From Nonomuraea rubra (GTDB lineage Bacteria; Actinomycetota; Actinomycetes; Streptosporangiales; Streptosporangiaceae), in contig NZ_JACHMI010000001.1 in NCBI RefSeq assembly GCF_014207985.1, positions 11,515,001-11,579,000 on the forward strand: a DNA stretch of 64,000 nt, given 5' to 3'. Under the pieces are notes generated by a model. It had not been told where the DNA came from, made no database searches, and saw only the letters and a list, made by a program, of their open reading frames with translations. Below, piece after piece: positions 8,547 to 17,136 of this stretch. Each line of letters starts with the position of its first letter. Position 1 is the first letter of the stretch. Both the position numbers and the translations under genes were made by a program.

Positions 8547-9428
8547 ATGAAGACCTGGTACATCACGGGTGGCACCCCCGGTGGTTTCGGCATGGCGTAC
8601 GCGAACGCCGCGCTGGAGGCCGGCGACCGCGTCGTGCTGACCACGCGCCGGCCGGCGGAACTGAGCGACTGGGCCGCCCGGCATCCGGAACGGGCGCTCG
8701 TCCTGCCCGTGGACGTCACCGACACCCGGCAGGTCCAGGAGAGCGTGGCCGAGGCCGAGAGCCGCTTCGGCGGCATCGACGTCCTGGTCAACAACGCCGG
8801 CCGCGGATGGTACGGCTCGGTCGAGGGCATGAGTGACGCCGACGTACGCAGGACGTTCGAGCTGAACTTCTTCTCGGTTCTCGCGGTCACCCGGGCCGTG
8901 CTGCCCGGCATGCGCAGGCGCGGGGGCGGCTCGATCATCAACATGTCCTCGGTCGCCGGCCTGGTCGGAGTGCCCGGCTTCGGCATCTACACCGCCGCCA
9001 AGTTCGCGATCGAGGGGTTGACGGAGGTGCTGCGCCAGGAGGTGGAGCCGTTCGGGATCAGGGTGCTCGCGGTGGAGCCCGGCGCGTTCCGCACGCGGGC
9101 CTACAGCGGGTTCGCCGACGAGCCGATCGACGAGCACCTCACGGACTACCAGCCGATGCTCGCGGCGGTGCGCGCCGCCATGATCGAGCAGGACGGCAGG
9201 CAGCCCGGCGATCCCGATCGTGGCGCCCGGGCCGTCGTCGCCGCGATCGACCAGGACGTCCTTCCCAAGCGGCTCGTCCTCGGCGGCGCGGGGTACGACG
9301 CCGTGGCCGGCCACCTGGACGCCATGATCGCCGAACTTCGTGGCCAGGAGGCCATCGCCCGCGGTGCGGACTTCCCCCGGAGCACCGGAGCGGCGGTGCG
9401 CACCGGCGGTGATGTTCCCGCAGGGTGA
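8547..9428 (+). CDS. Short-chain dehydrogenase/reductase
   Basis: 293 residues. The Rossmann nucleotide loop is TGGTPGGFG, followed by NNAGRGWYG, the catalytic Ser in NMSSVAG, and Tyr-x3-Lys in YTAAKFAIEG. The family oxidises alcohols or reduces ketones with NAD(P). AGAGGA lies seven bases before the ATG. It is probably co-transcribed with the upstream SnoaL-like gene; the substrate is unknown. Confidence 0.9.
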   Translation: MKTWYITGGTPGGFGMAYANAALEAGDRVVLTTRRPAELSDWAARHPERALVLPVDVTDTRQVQESVAEAESRFGGIDVLVNNAGRGWYGSVEGMSDADVRRTFELNFFSVLAVTRAVLPGMRRRGGGSIINMSSVAGLVGVPGFGIYTAAKFAIEGLTEVLRQEVEPFGIRVLAVEPGAFRTRAYSGFADEPIDEHLTDYQPMLAAVRAAMIEQDGRQPGDPDRGARAVVAAIDQDVLPKRLVLGGAGYDAVAGHLDAMIAELRGQEAIARGADFPRSTGAAVRTGGDVPAG

Positions 9429-9492
9429 TGATCCGGCTGTCCCTTGGTTTAAGTGTTTGCCGCCGCCCAGACCTCTCGGCTAGGAATCTCGC

Positions 9493-10035
9493 ATGCTGAA
9501 GGGCAGTAAGGTCGGGCTCAGGGCCCGGCACGAGGACGACATCCCGGTCCTGCAGGCCGAGCTCTACGACGACGTGGTCACCCACTCGCGTGCCCAGGCC
9601 AGCCCGTGGCGCCCGATCACGCCCGGCTCCCAGGAGTCGCTGGTCCAGGTGGACGACAAGGCGCAGGGGTACGTCGCGTTCTCCGTGGTGGAGCTGGACG
9701 GCGGCGCGCTGGTCGGCACCGCGACGTTGTGGGGCATCGACACGCACAACCGGATGGCGCACATCGGGCTGGGGTTGCGGCCGTCCGCCCGCGGCAAGGG
9801 TTACGGCACCGACGTGGTGGCGGTGATGTGCCACTACGGGTTCGTGGTGCGCGGGCTGCACCGGCTGCAGATCGAGACGCTGGCGGACAACACCGCGATG
9901 TTGCGTTCCGCCGAGCGGAACGGGTTCGTGCGCGAGGGCGTGTTGCGCTCCTCGGCGTGGGTGATGGGCGAGTGGCTGGACGAGGTGCTGCTCGGGCTCC
10001 TCGCCCAGGACTACAAGCCGGAGCCGCAGGGCTAG
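9493..10035 (+). CDS. GNAT family N-acetyltransferase (RimJ/RimL type)
   Basis: 180 residues. It has the acetyl-CoA-binding pyrophosphate loop LRPSARGKGYGTDVV and the RimJ/RimL-like C-terminal segment HRLQIETLADNTAMLRSAERNGF, cited in parts. The family acetylates protein N-termini, antibiotics or polyamines. AGGA lies seven bases before the ATG. The stop codon runs into the first unit of a 35-base tandem repeat. Confidence 0.88.
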   Translation: MLKGSKVGLRARHEDDIPVLQAELYDDVVTHSRAQASPWRPITPGSQESLVQVDDKAQGYVAFSVVELDGGALVGTATLWGIDTHNRMAHIGLGLRPSARGKGYGTDVVAVMCHYGFVVRGLHRLQIETLADNTAMLRSAERNGFVREGVLRSSAWVMGEWLDEVLLGLLAQDYKPEPQG

Positions 10036-10139
10036 GACGCCGCCGGACTGCCCGTCCCGCGAACGGCCAGGACGCCGCCGGACTGTCCGCCCCGCGAACG
10101 GCTTGGACGCCGCCGGACCGTGCGGCGCCGGCCGTTCAG
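10035..10139. repeat. 35-bp direct tandem repeat, three units
   Basis: Units begin at 10035, 10070 and 10105, each opening GGACGCCGCCGGAC. The first two are nearly identical over all 35 bases and share CCCGCGAACGGC. The third diverges after about 15 bases. The array starts at the last base of the GNAT stop codon and reaches the stop of the convergent MerR gene. It could be an expanding minisatellite or a protein-binding array. Confidence 0.85.
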
Positions 10140-10543
10140 CCGGGGACGGGCTCCAGGTCCGCGTGGTCGAAGGGCGGGTAGGTGTCGCGGCCCGTCCGCT
10201 CGGCCGCGTCGATGTAGTCGGCCAGCGCGCTGCGGGATTGGGCGAGGCGGACCATCTGGTCGTCGAGCCGCCGCAGCCGTGATCGCATCGCGGCCAGCAG
10301 CTCGGGACATCCGTACAGCTCAGGGGCCTCCCCGACCGCGCAGGGCAGCAGGTACGCGATGTCCTCCGACGATAGGCCGGCCCCGAGCAGGTGCCGGATC
10401 TGCTTCACCCGCAGCACCGCGCCCTCGTCGTACTCGCGGTAACCGTTCGCCCCGCGCTCTGCCTCCAGCAGGCCCTGGGCTTCGTAGTAACGCAACTGGT
10501 GGGCGTTGACGCCCGTCCGGCGGCTCAGTTCCCCGATTCGCAT
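10136..10543 (-). CDS. MerR family transcriptional regulator
   Basis: 135 residues. The N-terminal winged helix is MRIGELSRRTGVNAHQLRYYE, and the second wing contains NGYREYDEGAVLR. A dimerisation coiled coil (AMRSRLRRLDDQMVRLAQ) follows. A Cys appears in LLPCAVG and another in YGCPELL, but the metal-sensor Cys pattern is not obvious. It is divergent from an imine-reductase-like gene. MerR proteins activate by realigning an over-long promoter spacer, and such a promoter is visible in the gap. Confidence 0.92.
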   Translation of the reverse strand: MRIGELSRRTGVNAHQLRYYEAQGLLEAERGANGYREYDEGAVLRVKQIRHLLGAGLSSEDIAYLLPCAVGEAPELYGCPELLAAMRSRLRRLDDQMVRLAQSRSALADYIDAAERTGRDTYPPFDHADLEPVPG

Positions 10544-10554
10544 CGAAACCTCAC

Positions 10555-10586
10555 TTGACCTTCATACCGGTCTCAACGTTGACGAT
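10555..10586 (+). promoter_or_regulatory. MerR-type promoter with long spacer, apparently leaderless
   Basis: TTGACC at 10555-10560 can serve as -35. With a 19-20 base spacer it meets TGACGA/GACGAT at 10580-10586. The spacer contains a dyad around ACCGGT, as expected for MerR binding. The ATG of the next gene follows only about seven bases after this -10 and has no Shine-Dalgarno sequence, so the transcript is probably leaderless. Confidence 0.6.
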
Positions 10587-10592
10587 GCTGCC

Positions 10593-11459
10593 ATGAACGA
10601 CAGAACCGCTACACCTGTGACAATCATCGGGCTCGGACTGATGGGACAGGCACTCGCCGGCGCGTTCCTGAAGGCCGGGCACCCCACGACCGTGTGGAAC
10701 CGTACGGCGGCCAAGGCCGAGCAGCTGGTGGCAGGGGGCGCGCGGCTGGCACCTACGGTCGGCGACGCGCTCCAGGCGAGTCCCCTGACGATCGTCTGCG
10801 TCACCGACTACGGCGCCGTGCACGAGCTGATCAGCGAGAACGACCTGGAGGGCACGACGCTGATCAACCTGACCTCGGGCACCTCGGCCCAGGCCAGGGA
10901 GGCCGCCGAGCGCGGCGCCCGCTACCTGGACGGCGCCATCATGGCCATCCCGCCGGCGATCGGGACCGCCGAGGCGGTGATCCTGCTCAGCGGGCCGCAC
11001 GCGGACTTCGCGGAGCACGAGCAGGCGCTCGGCGTGCTCGGCACTGTCACCTACCTCGGCGCGGACCCGGGACTGGCCTCCCTGTACGACGCGGCCGGGC
11101 TGGCCATGATGTGGAGCGTCCTGAACGCCTGGCTGCAGGGCACCGCACTGCTCAGGACGGCCGGGGTGGACGCGGCGACCTTCGCGCCGTTCGCCCGGGA
11201 GATCGCCACCGGGGTGGCCGGCTGGCTGCCGGGCTATGCCGAGCAGGTCGACAGGGGCGCCTTCCCCGCTGAGGTGTCGGCCCTGGAGACGGACGCGCGG
11301 GCGATGGCGCACCTGGTCGAGGAGAGCGAGGCGGCCGGGGTCAACGCCGAGCTGCCGAGGCTGATCAAGACGCTGGCCGACCGCGCGATCGCGGCGGGGC
11401 ACGGCGGGGAGCAGTATCCCGTCCTGATCGAGGAGTTCGTCACCTCCCGCGACGGCTGA
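10593..11459 (+). CDS. NAD(P)-dependent imine reductase / beta-hydroxyacid dehydrogenase-like protein
   Basis: 288 residues. The N-terminal Rossmann motif is IIGLGLMGQALAGAFLKAG, followed by VWNRTAAKAE for NADPH binding. The all-helical C-terminal domain includes the SLYDAAGLAMMWSV dimerisation helix seen in imine reductases. The Lys of true hydroxyisobutyrate dehydrogenases is not evident. The ATG is preferred to in-frame starts further left because those overlap the MerR-type promoter. Confidence 0.85.
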   Translation: MNDRTATPVTIIGLGLMGQALAGAFLKAGHPTTVWNRTAAKAEQLVAGGARLAPTVGDALQASPLTIVCVTDYGAVHELISENDLEGTTLINLTSGTSAQAREAAERGARYLDGAIMAIPPAIGTAEAVILLSGPHADFAEHEQALGVLGTVTYLGADPGLASLYDAAGLAMMWSVLNAWLQGTALLRTAGVDAATFAPFAREIATGVAGWLPGYAEQVDRGAFPAEVSALETDARAMAHLVEESEAAGVNAELPRLIKTLADRAIAAGHGGEQYPVLIEEFVTSRDG

Positions 11460-11466
11460 CCCGCGA

Positions 11467-13155
11467 TCACTCCGGGGTGGACCAGCTCCGGAGGGTGTGC
11501 GGCCCTTCGAGCACCGTGTCCTCGTAGACCTGGTCCGTGACGCGGATCTTCATGTAGTGCGTCCCGAAGAACACCCAGTAGTCGTTGGGCATGCCCGGCA
11601 CGGGCAGCACCGCGTCGAGGCCCTGTTTGAACTCGCCGACCTTGCCGAACGTGCCGGTCCACGCGTCGAGGGGGGTCGGCCCGAAGGTGACCCGGCCGCG
11701 GGGGCCTGTGCCGGTCAGCGTGGTCCGCACGTACCGGCCGCCGGAGAACACCCAGAACTGCTGCTTGTCGTCCGGGACCGGCATCACGGCGTCGATGGGG
11801 CCGCCGGCGAGCTCGCCGAAGGCGTCCGCCCAGTCGGTGATCGGCCGCGGACCGGACACCAGCGTGTCGTCATGGTCCTGGTCGGCGCCGGCGAGCCGGA
11901 TGCGGATGTACTGGGTGCCGGAGAAGACCCAGTATTCGCCGGGAGAGCCGGGGACCCGCATCGTCGCGTCCACGCCGTCCTGGAATCCCGGCAGGAGCCC
12001 GAGGGTGTCGCTCCACCTTCCGAGCGGGGCGGGCGCCTGAAGGGGCCGCACCGGGTAGCCCGACGGCGTGAGGCTCACCCGGACGTAGCGGTCGCCGGAG
12101 AACATCCAGTGCTGCTTCGGGTGGTCCGGGAGCGGCATCACGGCGTCGATGCGGGTCGGGGGCTCGGAAGCCACGGAGCTCGGGGGCGCGGGGCTCGCCG
12201 TCCCGCGAGCGGCGGGCGTCCCGCCGGCAGCGGCCGTGGCGTCGTCCGCCGAACGGCTCGTCAGCGCCACCATGGTGGCGGCGGCGCCGACCAGGGCGGC
12301 GACGGCGATCCCCGCCAGGCCGACGAGCTGGCGGCGGCGGCGCGGAGCCGGCGAGGGCATCGAGAGGTCGTAAGCGGTCGCGTCCGTTCCGGCGAAGGGC
12401 CGCAGCATCGCGCTCGCCTCCGCGATGGACGGCCGGGCGGCCGGGTCCTTGCGCAGCAGCGCTTCGAGCACCGGCCGCAGCGGCCCCGCGGCGGCCGGAA
12501 GCTCCGGCTCGGCCTCCGTGATGGCGTGCAGCACGCCGACCGGCGCCGGCCGCGCGAACGGGGAACGGCCCAGCAGCACGCACAGGGTGACGCCGAGGGA
12601 GAACAGATCGCTGGCCGGCCCCACGGCCCCGCCGTTCAGCCGCTCGGGAGCGATGAACTCGAACGACCCCACGACCGCGCCGCTCTCGGTGAGCGTGCCG
12701 GCCCCGGCCAGCGCCGCGATGCCGAAGTCGCACAGGACCACCCTGCCGTCGCGTCGCAGCAGGACGTTGGCCGGCTTGACGTCCCGGTGCAGCGCGCCCG
12801 CCGCGTGTACGGCCTCCAGGGCGGACAGCAGCTGCAGACCGATCCCCGCCACGTCGGACGGGCTCATCGGACCGGTGGCGGCGACGTGCTCCTTCAGGGA
12901 GGGCCCGTCCACGAGCTCCATCACCAGCCACAGCCGCTCGTCCTGGATCACGAGGTCGTAGACGTTGACGACGTTCGGGTGGGAGATCCGGGCGATGGCG
13001 TGCGCCTCCCTGTGCGTCCTGGCCTTGCCCGCCGCCTGCAGGTGCATCTCCTTCACGGCGACCGTACGTGCGAGGAGCTGATCGGTGGCCCGCCACACGG
13101 TGCCCATGCCCCCGCTGCCGAGCCGCTCCAGCAGCACATACCGATCAGAAGGCAC
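11467..13155 (-). CDS. Transmembrane Ser/Thr protein kinase with C-terminal hemopexin-like repeats
   Basis: 562 residues. The N-terminal Hanks-type kinase has GSGGMGTV (P-loop), Lys35 in VAVKE, HRDVKPAN (Asp125), CDFG (Asp143) and APERL. One membrane helix lies near 275-300. The outer part carries four repeats with the cores IDAVMPLPD, VDATMRVPG, IDAVMPVPD and LDAVLPVPG, each followed by a WMFSG / WVFSG / WVFFG strand and a Tyr-Val/Ile/Met-Arg/Lys strand. These are characteristic of hemopexin blades. The kinase may sense an extracellular ligand through this propeller. It converges on the preceding oxidoreductase with 7 bases between stops. GTG start. Confidence 0.9.
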   Translation of the reverse strand: MPSDRYVLLERLGSGGMGTVWRATDQLLARTVAVKEMHLQAAGKARTHREAHAIARISHPNVVNVYDLVIQDERLWLVMELVDGPSLKEHVAATGPMSPSDVAGIGLQLLSALEAVHAAGALHRDVKPANVLLRRDGRVVLCDFGIAALAGAGTLTESGAVVGSFEFIAPERLNGGAVGPASDLFSLGVTLCVLLGRSPFARPAPVGVLHAITEAEPELPAAAGPLRPVLEALLRKDPAARPSIAEASAMLRPFAGTDATAYDLSMPSPAPRRRRQLVGLAGIAVAALVGAAATMVALTSRSADDATAAAGGTPAARGTASPAPPSSVASEPPTRIDAVMPLPDHPKQHWMFSGDRYVRVSLTPSGYPVRPLQAPAPLGRWSDTLGLLPGFQDGVDATMRVPGSPGEYWVFSGTQYIRIRLAGADQDHDDTLVSGPRPITDWADAFGELAGGPIDAVMPVPDDKQQFWVFSGGRYVRTTLTGTGPRGRVTFGPTPLDAWTGTFGKVGEFKQGLDAVLPVPGMPNDYWVFFGTHYMKIRVTDQVYEDTVLEGPHTLRSWSTPE

Positions 13156-13209
13156 TCGTGACCCCCCGTCTAGGTGAGGGTCACGATCCTCTCATTCCCG
13201 CCTGCGACC

Positions 13210-13989
13210 TCACGCCGATTCCAGGATGATCCGGGCAACCAGCTCCGGATCATCGCTCATCGGCACGTGACCGCACCCCTTCAGCAGCTTGACCCGCTGC
13301 CCCGACCACCGCGCCGCGCGTACGGCCTGGCGGCGCAGCAGCAGCCGGTCGTGCTCGCCCCACGCGATCGTGACGGGCGACTTCGGCGGCGCGGGCGGCA
13401 TCAGCCCGCTGAACGACTCCAGCGTCTCGTCGAAGCCCGGCGCGTTGGCGAGCGCCTGCGTGGCGGCCATCAGGGCGGCCGGGTCGAGCCTGGCGGGGTG
13501 GGCGACGAGCAGCCCGGAGGCCACCGTACGGACCTGACGGTTCTCCAGCTGCTCCAGGGGCAGGGAGCGGGCCGAGGCGCGCATGGCGCGCAGCATCGCC
13601 TGGCAGTAGAGCAGCTCGGCGCGGGACCAGAAGCCGGCCGGGGAGAGGGCGACGGCGGAGCGTACGACACCGCGCGAGGCCAGCTCCAGCGCGATGTAGC
13701 CACCGAGGGAGTTGCCCGCCACGGCGGGCTCGCGGATGCCGAGCCGGGCGCAGAACGACTCGACCGCGTCGGCCAGCGACTCGGCGGTGTACGGGATGCG
13801 CGCCGGCAGCTCTGGCGAGACCCCGAAGCCGGGCAGGTCCACCGCGAACACCGTGCGCGCGGCGGCGAGCCGGTCGAGCACCGGCAGCCAGCCCTGCCAG
13901 TGGTGGCCGATGCCGTGGACGAGGATCAGCGGCGCGCCGGTGCCCCGGCGCTCGAAGGCCAGCTCCATGGCCGCCAGTGAATCACTCAC
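13210..13989 (-). CDS. Alpha/beta hydrolase
   Basis: 259 residues of the alpha/beta-hydrolase fold. LILVHGIGHHWQGW forms the oxyanion region, GNSLGG the nucleophile elbow (Ser), WGEHDRLL the acid, and GCGHVPMSDDP the catalytic His. The substrate is unknown. The GTG start overlaps the TGA of the upstream phosphatase as GTGA, indicating translational coupling. An internal ATG (13968) has no ribosome site. Confidence 0.88.
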   Translation of the reverse strand: MSDSLAAMELAFERRGTGAPLILVHGIGHHWQGWLPVLDRLAAARTVFAVDLPGFGVSPELPARIPYTAESLADAVESFCARLGIREPAVAGNSLGGYIALELASRGVVRSAVALSPAGFWSRAELLYCQAMLRAMRASARSLPLEQLENRQVRTVASGLLVAHPARLDPAALMAATQALANAPGFDETLESFSGLMPPAPPKSPVTIAWGEHDRLLLRRQAVRAARWSGQRVKLLKGCGHVPMSDDPELVARIILESA

Positions 13990-16208
13990 CTGCCACGCGT
14001 GGGAATCTCGAACCAGACCGCTTTGCCTTCCCTGGTGGGCCGCGACCCCCAGCGCCTGGCGAGCTGGTCGACCAGGTAGAGGCCGCGCCCGCCCTCGTCG
14101 TTCTCGCCCGCGCTGCGGATCCGGGGCAGCCGCAGGTCCTGGTCGAACACCTCGACCCAGACCGACTCCTCGCCCCTGCGCAGCCGCAGCGTGAACTCCT
14201 TGTCGCCGACCACTTCGTCCTCGAAGCCCGGCACGTCCCAGGACTCCTCGAACGGCAGCGGCGGGCCCTCCACGACCAGCTCCCTGCGCGGCACCCCGGC
14301 GGTGGCGGCGTGCAGGACCACGTTGGTGACGACCTCGGAGACGAGCAGGCAGGCGAGCTCGGCGCGTTCCTCGGGCACGTTCCAGCTCGCGAACGCCTCG
14401 GCGGCCATCCGGCGCGCCTCGCCGACCATGATCGGCTGGGCGGGGAACGTGCGGGCCTCCACGTCGAGGTCCACGTCGCTGGAGCGGACCACGAGGATGG
14501 CCATGTCGTCGTCGATCTCGCCGGGCACCGCGACGGTGGCGGCGTCGGCGATGCGCTCGACCTCGGCCTCGGACATCTTGGCCAGCTTCTCGCAGAGCAC
14601 GCCCAGCGTCTCGGCCTCGCTCGGCATCCGGCCGTCGCGGCCCGGGCGGCGGTCGACCAGGCCGTCGGTGTAGAGGAGCAGCGCCGCGCCAGGCGGCAGC
14701 GTGCGGGTCTCCTCCTTGTAGACCAGGTCGGCGTGCAGGCCCTTGGCGCGCACCCCGAGCGGCTGGCCGACCTCCTCGATGTCGAGCTCGACGCACTGCC
14801 CGTCGACCAGCAGCAGCGGCGGGGCGTGCCCGGCGTTGGCGAAGGAGAGCTGGCGGGACCAGGCGTCGTAGACGAGGTACTGGCAGGTCACGATGGGCGG
14901 GATGCTGACGTCGGCGCCGTTGTCGTCCTGCTCGGGGGTGGCGATGATGCGGGTCCACTCGTCGAGCCTGGCCAGGATGTCGGCCGGGGACTTGTCGTCC
15001 TGGGCGAAGGCCCGCAGCGCCGCCCTGAGCTGGCCCATGATGGCCGCGGCCTTGGCGCCCCTGCCCTCGACGTCGCCGATCACGATGCCGACGCGGCCGG
15101 CGGACAGCGGGATGACGTCGTACCAGTCGCCGCCGACCTGGGTCTGGATGCCCTGCCCGTGGGAGGCCAGCGGGGCGGCCGGGTAGTAGCGCACGGCGAT
15201 CTGCAGGCCGTCGAGCTGCGGCAGCGCCCGGGGCAGCAGGTACTTCTGGAACGACTCGGCCGTGTGCCGCTCCTCCTCGAACAGCAGCGCGTTGTCGATG
15301 GCCAGCGCGACCCGGGTGGCGATGGCGCCCACGAAGTCGCGGTCGAAGGCGTCGTAGTGGGGGCTGCGGCGGTCGGTGAGGTTGGACAGGCCGAGGTACA
15401 TCAGCCCCAGCGTCTCCCCCCGCACCAGCAGCGGAGCCACGATGGCGGAGGTCATGCCGATCTCGCCGCACAGGCGCGCGCTGCCCTCATGGGGGGCGGG
15501 GCTGCGGTTGGTGGAGAAGTCCTCGACCAGGATGGTCTCCTGGCGGCGGAGCGCGGTGTCAGCGTAGTGGCCGGAGGGGTAGCGGATCTCCGCGCCCACC
15601 GGCTTCCATGTTCCCGACGGGGGCGTCCACCCCTGTACGTGCTGCGAGACCCTGCGGACGAGCCGGTCGCCCTCCATCAGCTCGATGAAGCAGTGGTCGG
15701 CGAACTGGGGGACGAGCATCTCCGCGACCCGCTTGAGCGTCTCCTCGACGTACAGGGAGCCCGCCAGCCGCTCGCCGATGCGCTCCAGCAGCCCGAAGCG
15801 GTCCTTCTCCCGCTCGTTGCTGCGCAGCGCCTCGCGGGCCATGATGACGATCCCGGTCACCCCGCCCGACGCGGGGCGCAGCGGCACGGCCTGCGCGCGG
15901 ACGTAGACGATCGTCCCGTCGCCGCGCCTGACGTCGAACGTGCCCTCCCACACGCCGCCCTTGAGCACGTGCTTGGCGAGCTCGATCGCCATCGGGTGGT
16001 CCTTCTCCATGATCCCGAGGGACAGGACGGACGAGTCACGCGAAGGCGACTTACCTTGCCGGCCGAAAAGTTTTTCGGCGAACGGATTCCAATAGAGGAG
16101 ATTGCTGAAACGGTCGGTGACGACCACGGCCATTTCGGCGTGGTCGAGCACGGACCCGGCAGCAAGGTGATCAGCCGCTTCTTGTGACAGATCCCCCCAT
16201 CGCTTCAT
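13986..16208 (-). CDS. PAS-GAF-SpoIIE phosphatase with HATPase domain
   Basis: About 740 residues. The order is a PAS domain (about 15-110; VVVTDRFSNLLYWNPFAE), a GAF domain (about 130-305), a PP2C-type SpoIIE phosphatase (about 330-550; GGDWYDV, IGDVEGRGAKAA, LYTDGLVDRR) and an anti-sigma-like HATPase (about 590-740; VSEVVTNVVLHA, GGRGLYLVDQLA). It probably controls a sigma factor by partner switching: the phosphatase acts on an anti-anti-sigma protein and the ATPase domain may act as a Ser kinase. GGAG ten bases upstream supports ATG 16208. A STAS protein lies at 29.9 kb, though linkage is unproven. Confidence 0.92.
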   Translation of the reverse strand: MKRWGDLSQEAADHLAAGSVLDHAEMAVVVTDRFSNLLYWNPFAEKLFGRQGKSPSRDSSVLSLGIMEKDHPMAIELAKHVLKGGVWEGTFDVRRGDGTIVYVRAQAVPLRPASGGVTGIVIMAREALRSNEREKDRFGLLERIGERLAGSLYVEETLKRVAEMLVPQFADHCFIELMEGDRLVRRVSQHVQGWTPPSGTWKPVGAEIRYPSGHYADTALRRQETILVEDFSTNRSPAPHEGSARLCGEIGMTSAIVAPLLVRGETLGLMYLGLSNLTDRRSPHYDAFDRDFVGAIATRVALAIDNALLFEEERHTAESFQKYLLPRALPQLDGLQIAVRYYPAAPLASHGQGIQTQVGGDWYDVIPLSAGRVGIVIGDVEGRGAKAAAIMGQLRAALRAFAQDDKSPADILARLDEWTRIIATPEQDDNGADVSIPPIVTCQYLVYDAWSRQLSFANAGHAPPLLLVDGQCVELDIEEVGQPLGVRAKGLHADLVYKEETRTLPPGAALLLYTDGLVDRRPGRDGRMPSEAETLGVLCEKLAKMSEAEVERIADAATVAVPGEIDDDMAILVVRSSDVDLDVEARTFPAQPIMVGEARRMAAEAFASWNVPEERAELACLLVSEVVTNVVLHAATAGVPRRELVVEGPPLPFEESWDVPGFEDEVVGDKEFTLRLRRGEESVWVEVFDQDLRLPRIRSAGENDEGGRGLYLVDQLARRWGSRPTREGKAVWFEIPTRGR

Positions 16209-16331
16209 CCGGAGACCACTCCTCGGGGTGGCGTGAATGCAAAGCGGACCACGGGCGCTCCTGCAACGGTCTTGGCCAGGGGAGAGTGGAGGGCCTCCCA
16301 GGAGGGATTCTACCAAGTAGCTGGGCGCGCG

Positions 16332-17036
16332 TCAGCGCTTGGAGACAAAAACGTGCGCGGCGACATCGCGCGGAAGCTCCGCGGGAGTATCCTTCGCGTC
16401 ACCGTCACCTGTCACCCGTACACCGTCGTCGCTCGCCGCGAGCGTCACCTCGCGTCCGGGTTGTATCCCAACTTGCTTGAGTTTAAGCATCACAGCGGGA
16501 TCGCTTTGCACTTGTTCGCTAATTCGACGCACGACTACCGGTGTGTCGCGTGTGCCGGCGAGGTCGCACATCGTCGTCAGCACGTCGTCGCCGCTCTCGA
16601 CCGGCTCCCTGGCCCCCAGCTCGGCCAGCCCGGGGATCGGGTTGCCGTGCGGGCACACCGTCGGGTTGTCCAGCAGCGTCACCAGGCGCGACTCGACCGA
16701 CTCCGACATGACGTGCTCCCAGCGGCACGCCTCGATGTGCACTTCTTCCCAGGGAAGGCCGATCACCTGCGTGAGCAGGCACTCGGCGAGGCGGTGCTTG
16801 CGCATCACCCGCGTGGCGAGCGTGCGGCCCAGCTCCGTCATCGACAGGTGGCGGTCACCCTCGACGCGGACGAGCCCGTCACGTTCCATACGGGCGACGG
16901 TCTGGCTGACTGTGGGGCCGCTCTGCTGAAGACGCTCCGCGATGCGGGCCCGCAGCGGGACGATGCCCTCTTCTTCGAGCTCGTAGATGGTACGGAGATA
17001 CATCTCCGTGGTGTCGATCAGGCCGTGTGCGGTCAA
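16332..17036 (-). CDS. DtxR/IdeR family iron-dependent repressor
   Basis: 234 residues. The N-terminal helix-turn-helix has QQSGPTVSQTVARMERDGL. The metal-binding and dimerisation region has HRLAECLL and ACRWEHVMSE, supplying the Cys, Glu and His ligands of the DtxR/IdeR/DmdR family. A C-terminal SH3-like domain follows. It likely represses iron uptake when loaded with Fe(II). The family N-terminus (LIDTTEMYLRTIYELEEEG) requires a start near 17036; the TTG there follows GGGAGGAG closely. It is divergent from udgX. Confidence 0.93.
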   Translation of the reverse strand: MTAHGLIDTTEMYLRTIYELEEEGIVPLRARIAERLQQSGPTVSQTVARMERDGLVRVEGDRHLSMTELGRTLATRVMRKHRLAECLLTQVIGLPWEEVHIEACRWEHVMSESVESRLVTLLDNPTVCPHGNPIPGLAELGAREPVESGDDVLTTMCDLAGTRDTPVVVRRISEQVQSDPAVMLKLKQVGIQPGREVTLAASDDGVRVTGDGDAKDTPAELPRDVAAHVFVSKR

Positions 17037-17136
17037 GGCTCCTCCCAAGTGAATGGTACTTCGCCGGTCGTGGGACTGAGCCCGTCCGCTGCGGGCACAG
17101 GAGTCACAGGGAACCCTATTGGGAGAACGACCGGCG

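Noticed and set aside
13210..15471. Very long minus-strand open frame of about 750 codons
   Set aside because: Only its last third is real (the hydrolase at 13210-13989). The rest is an antiframe of the phosphatase gene with Arg/Gly/Ala-biased composition.
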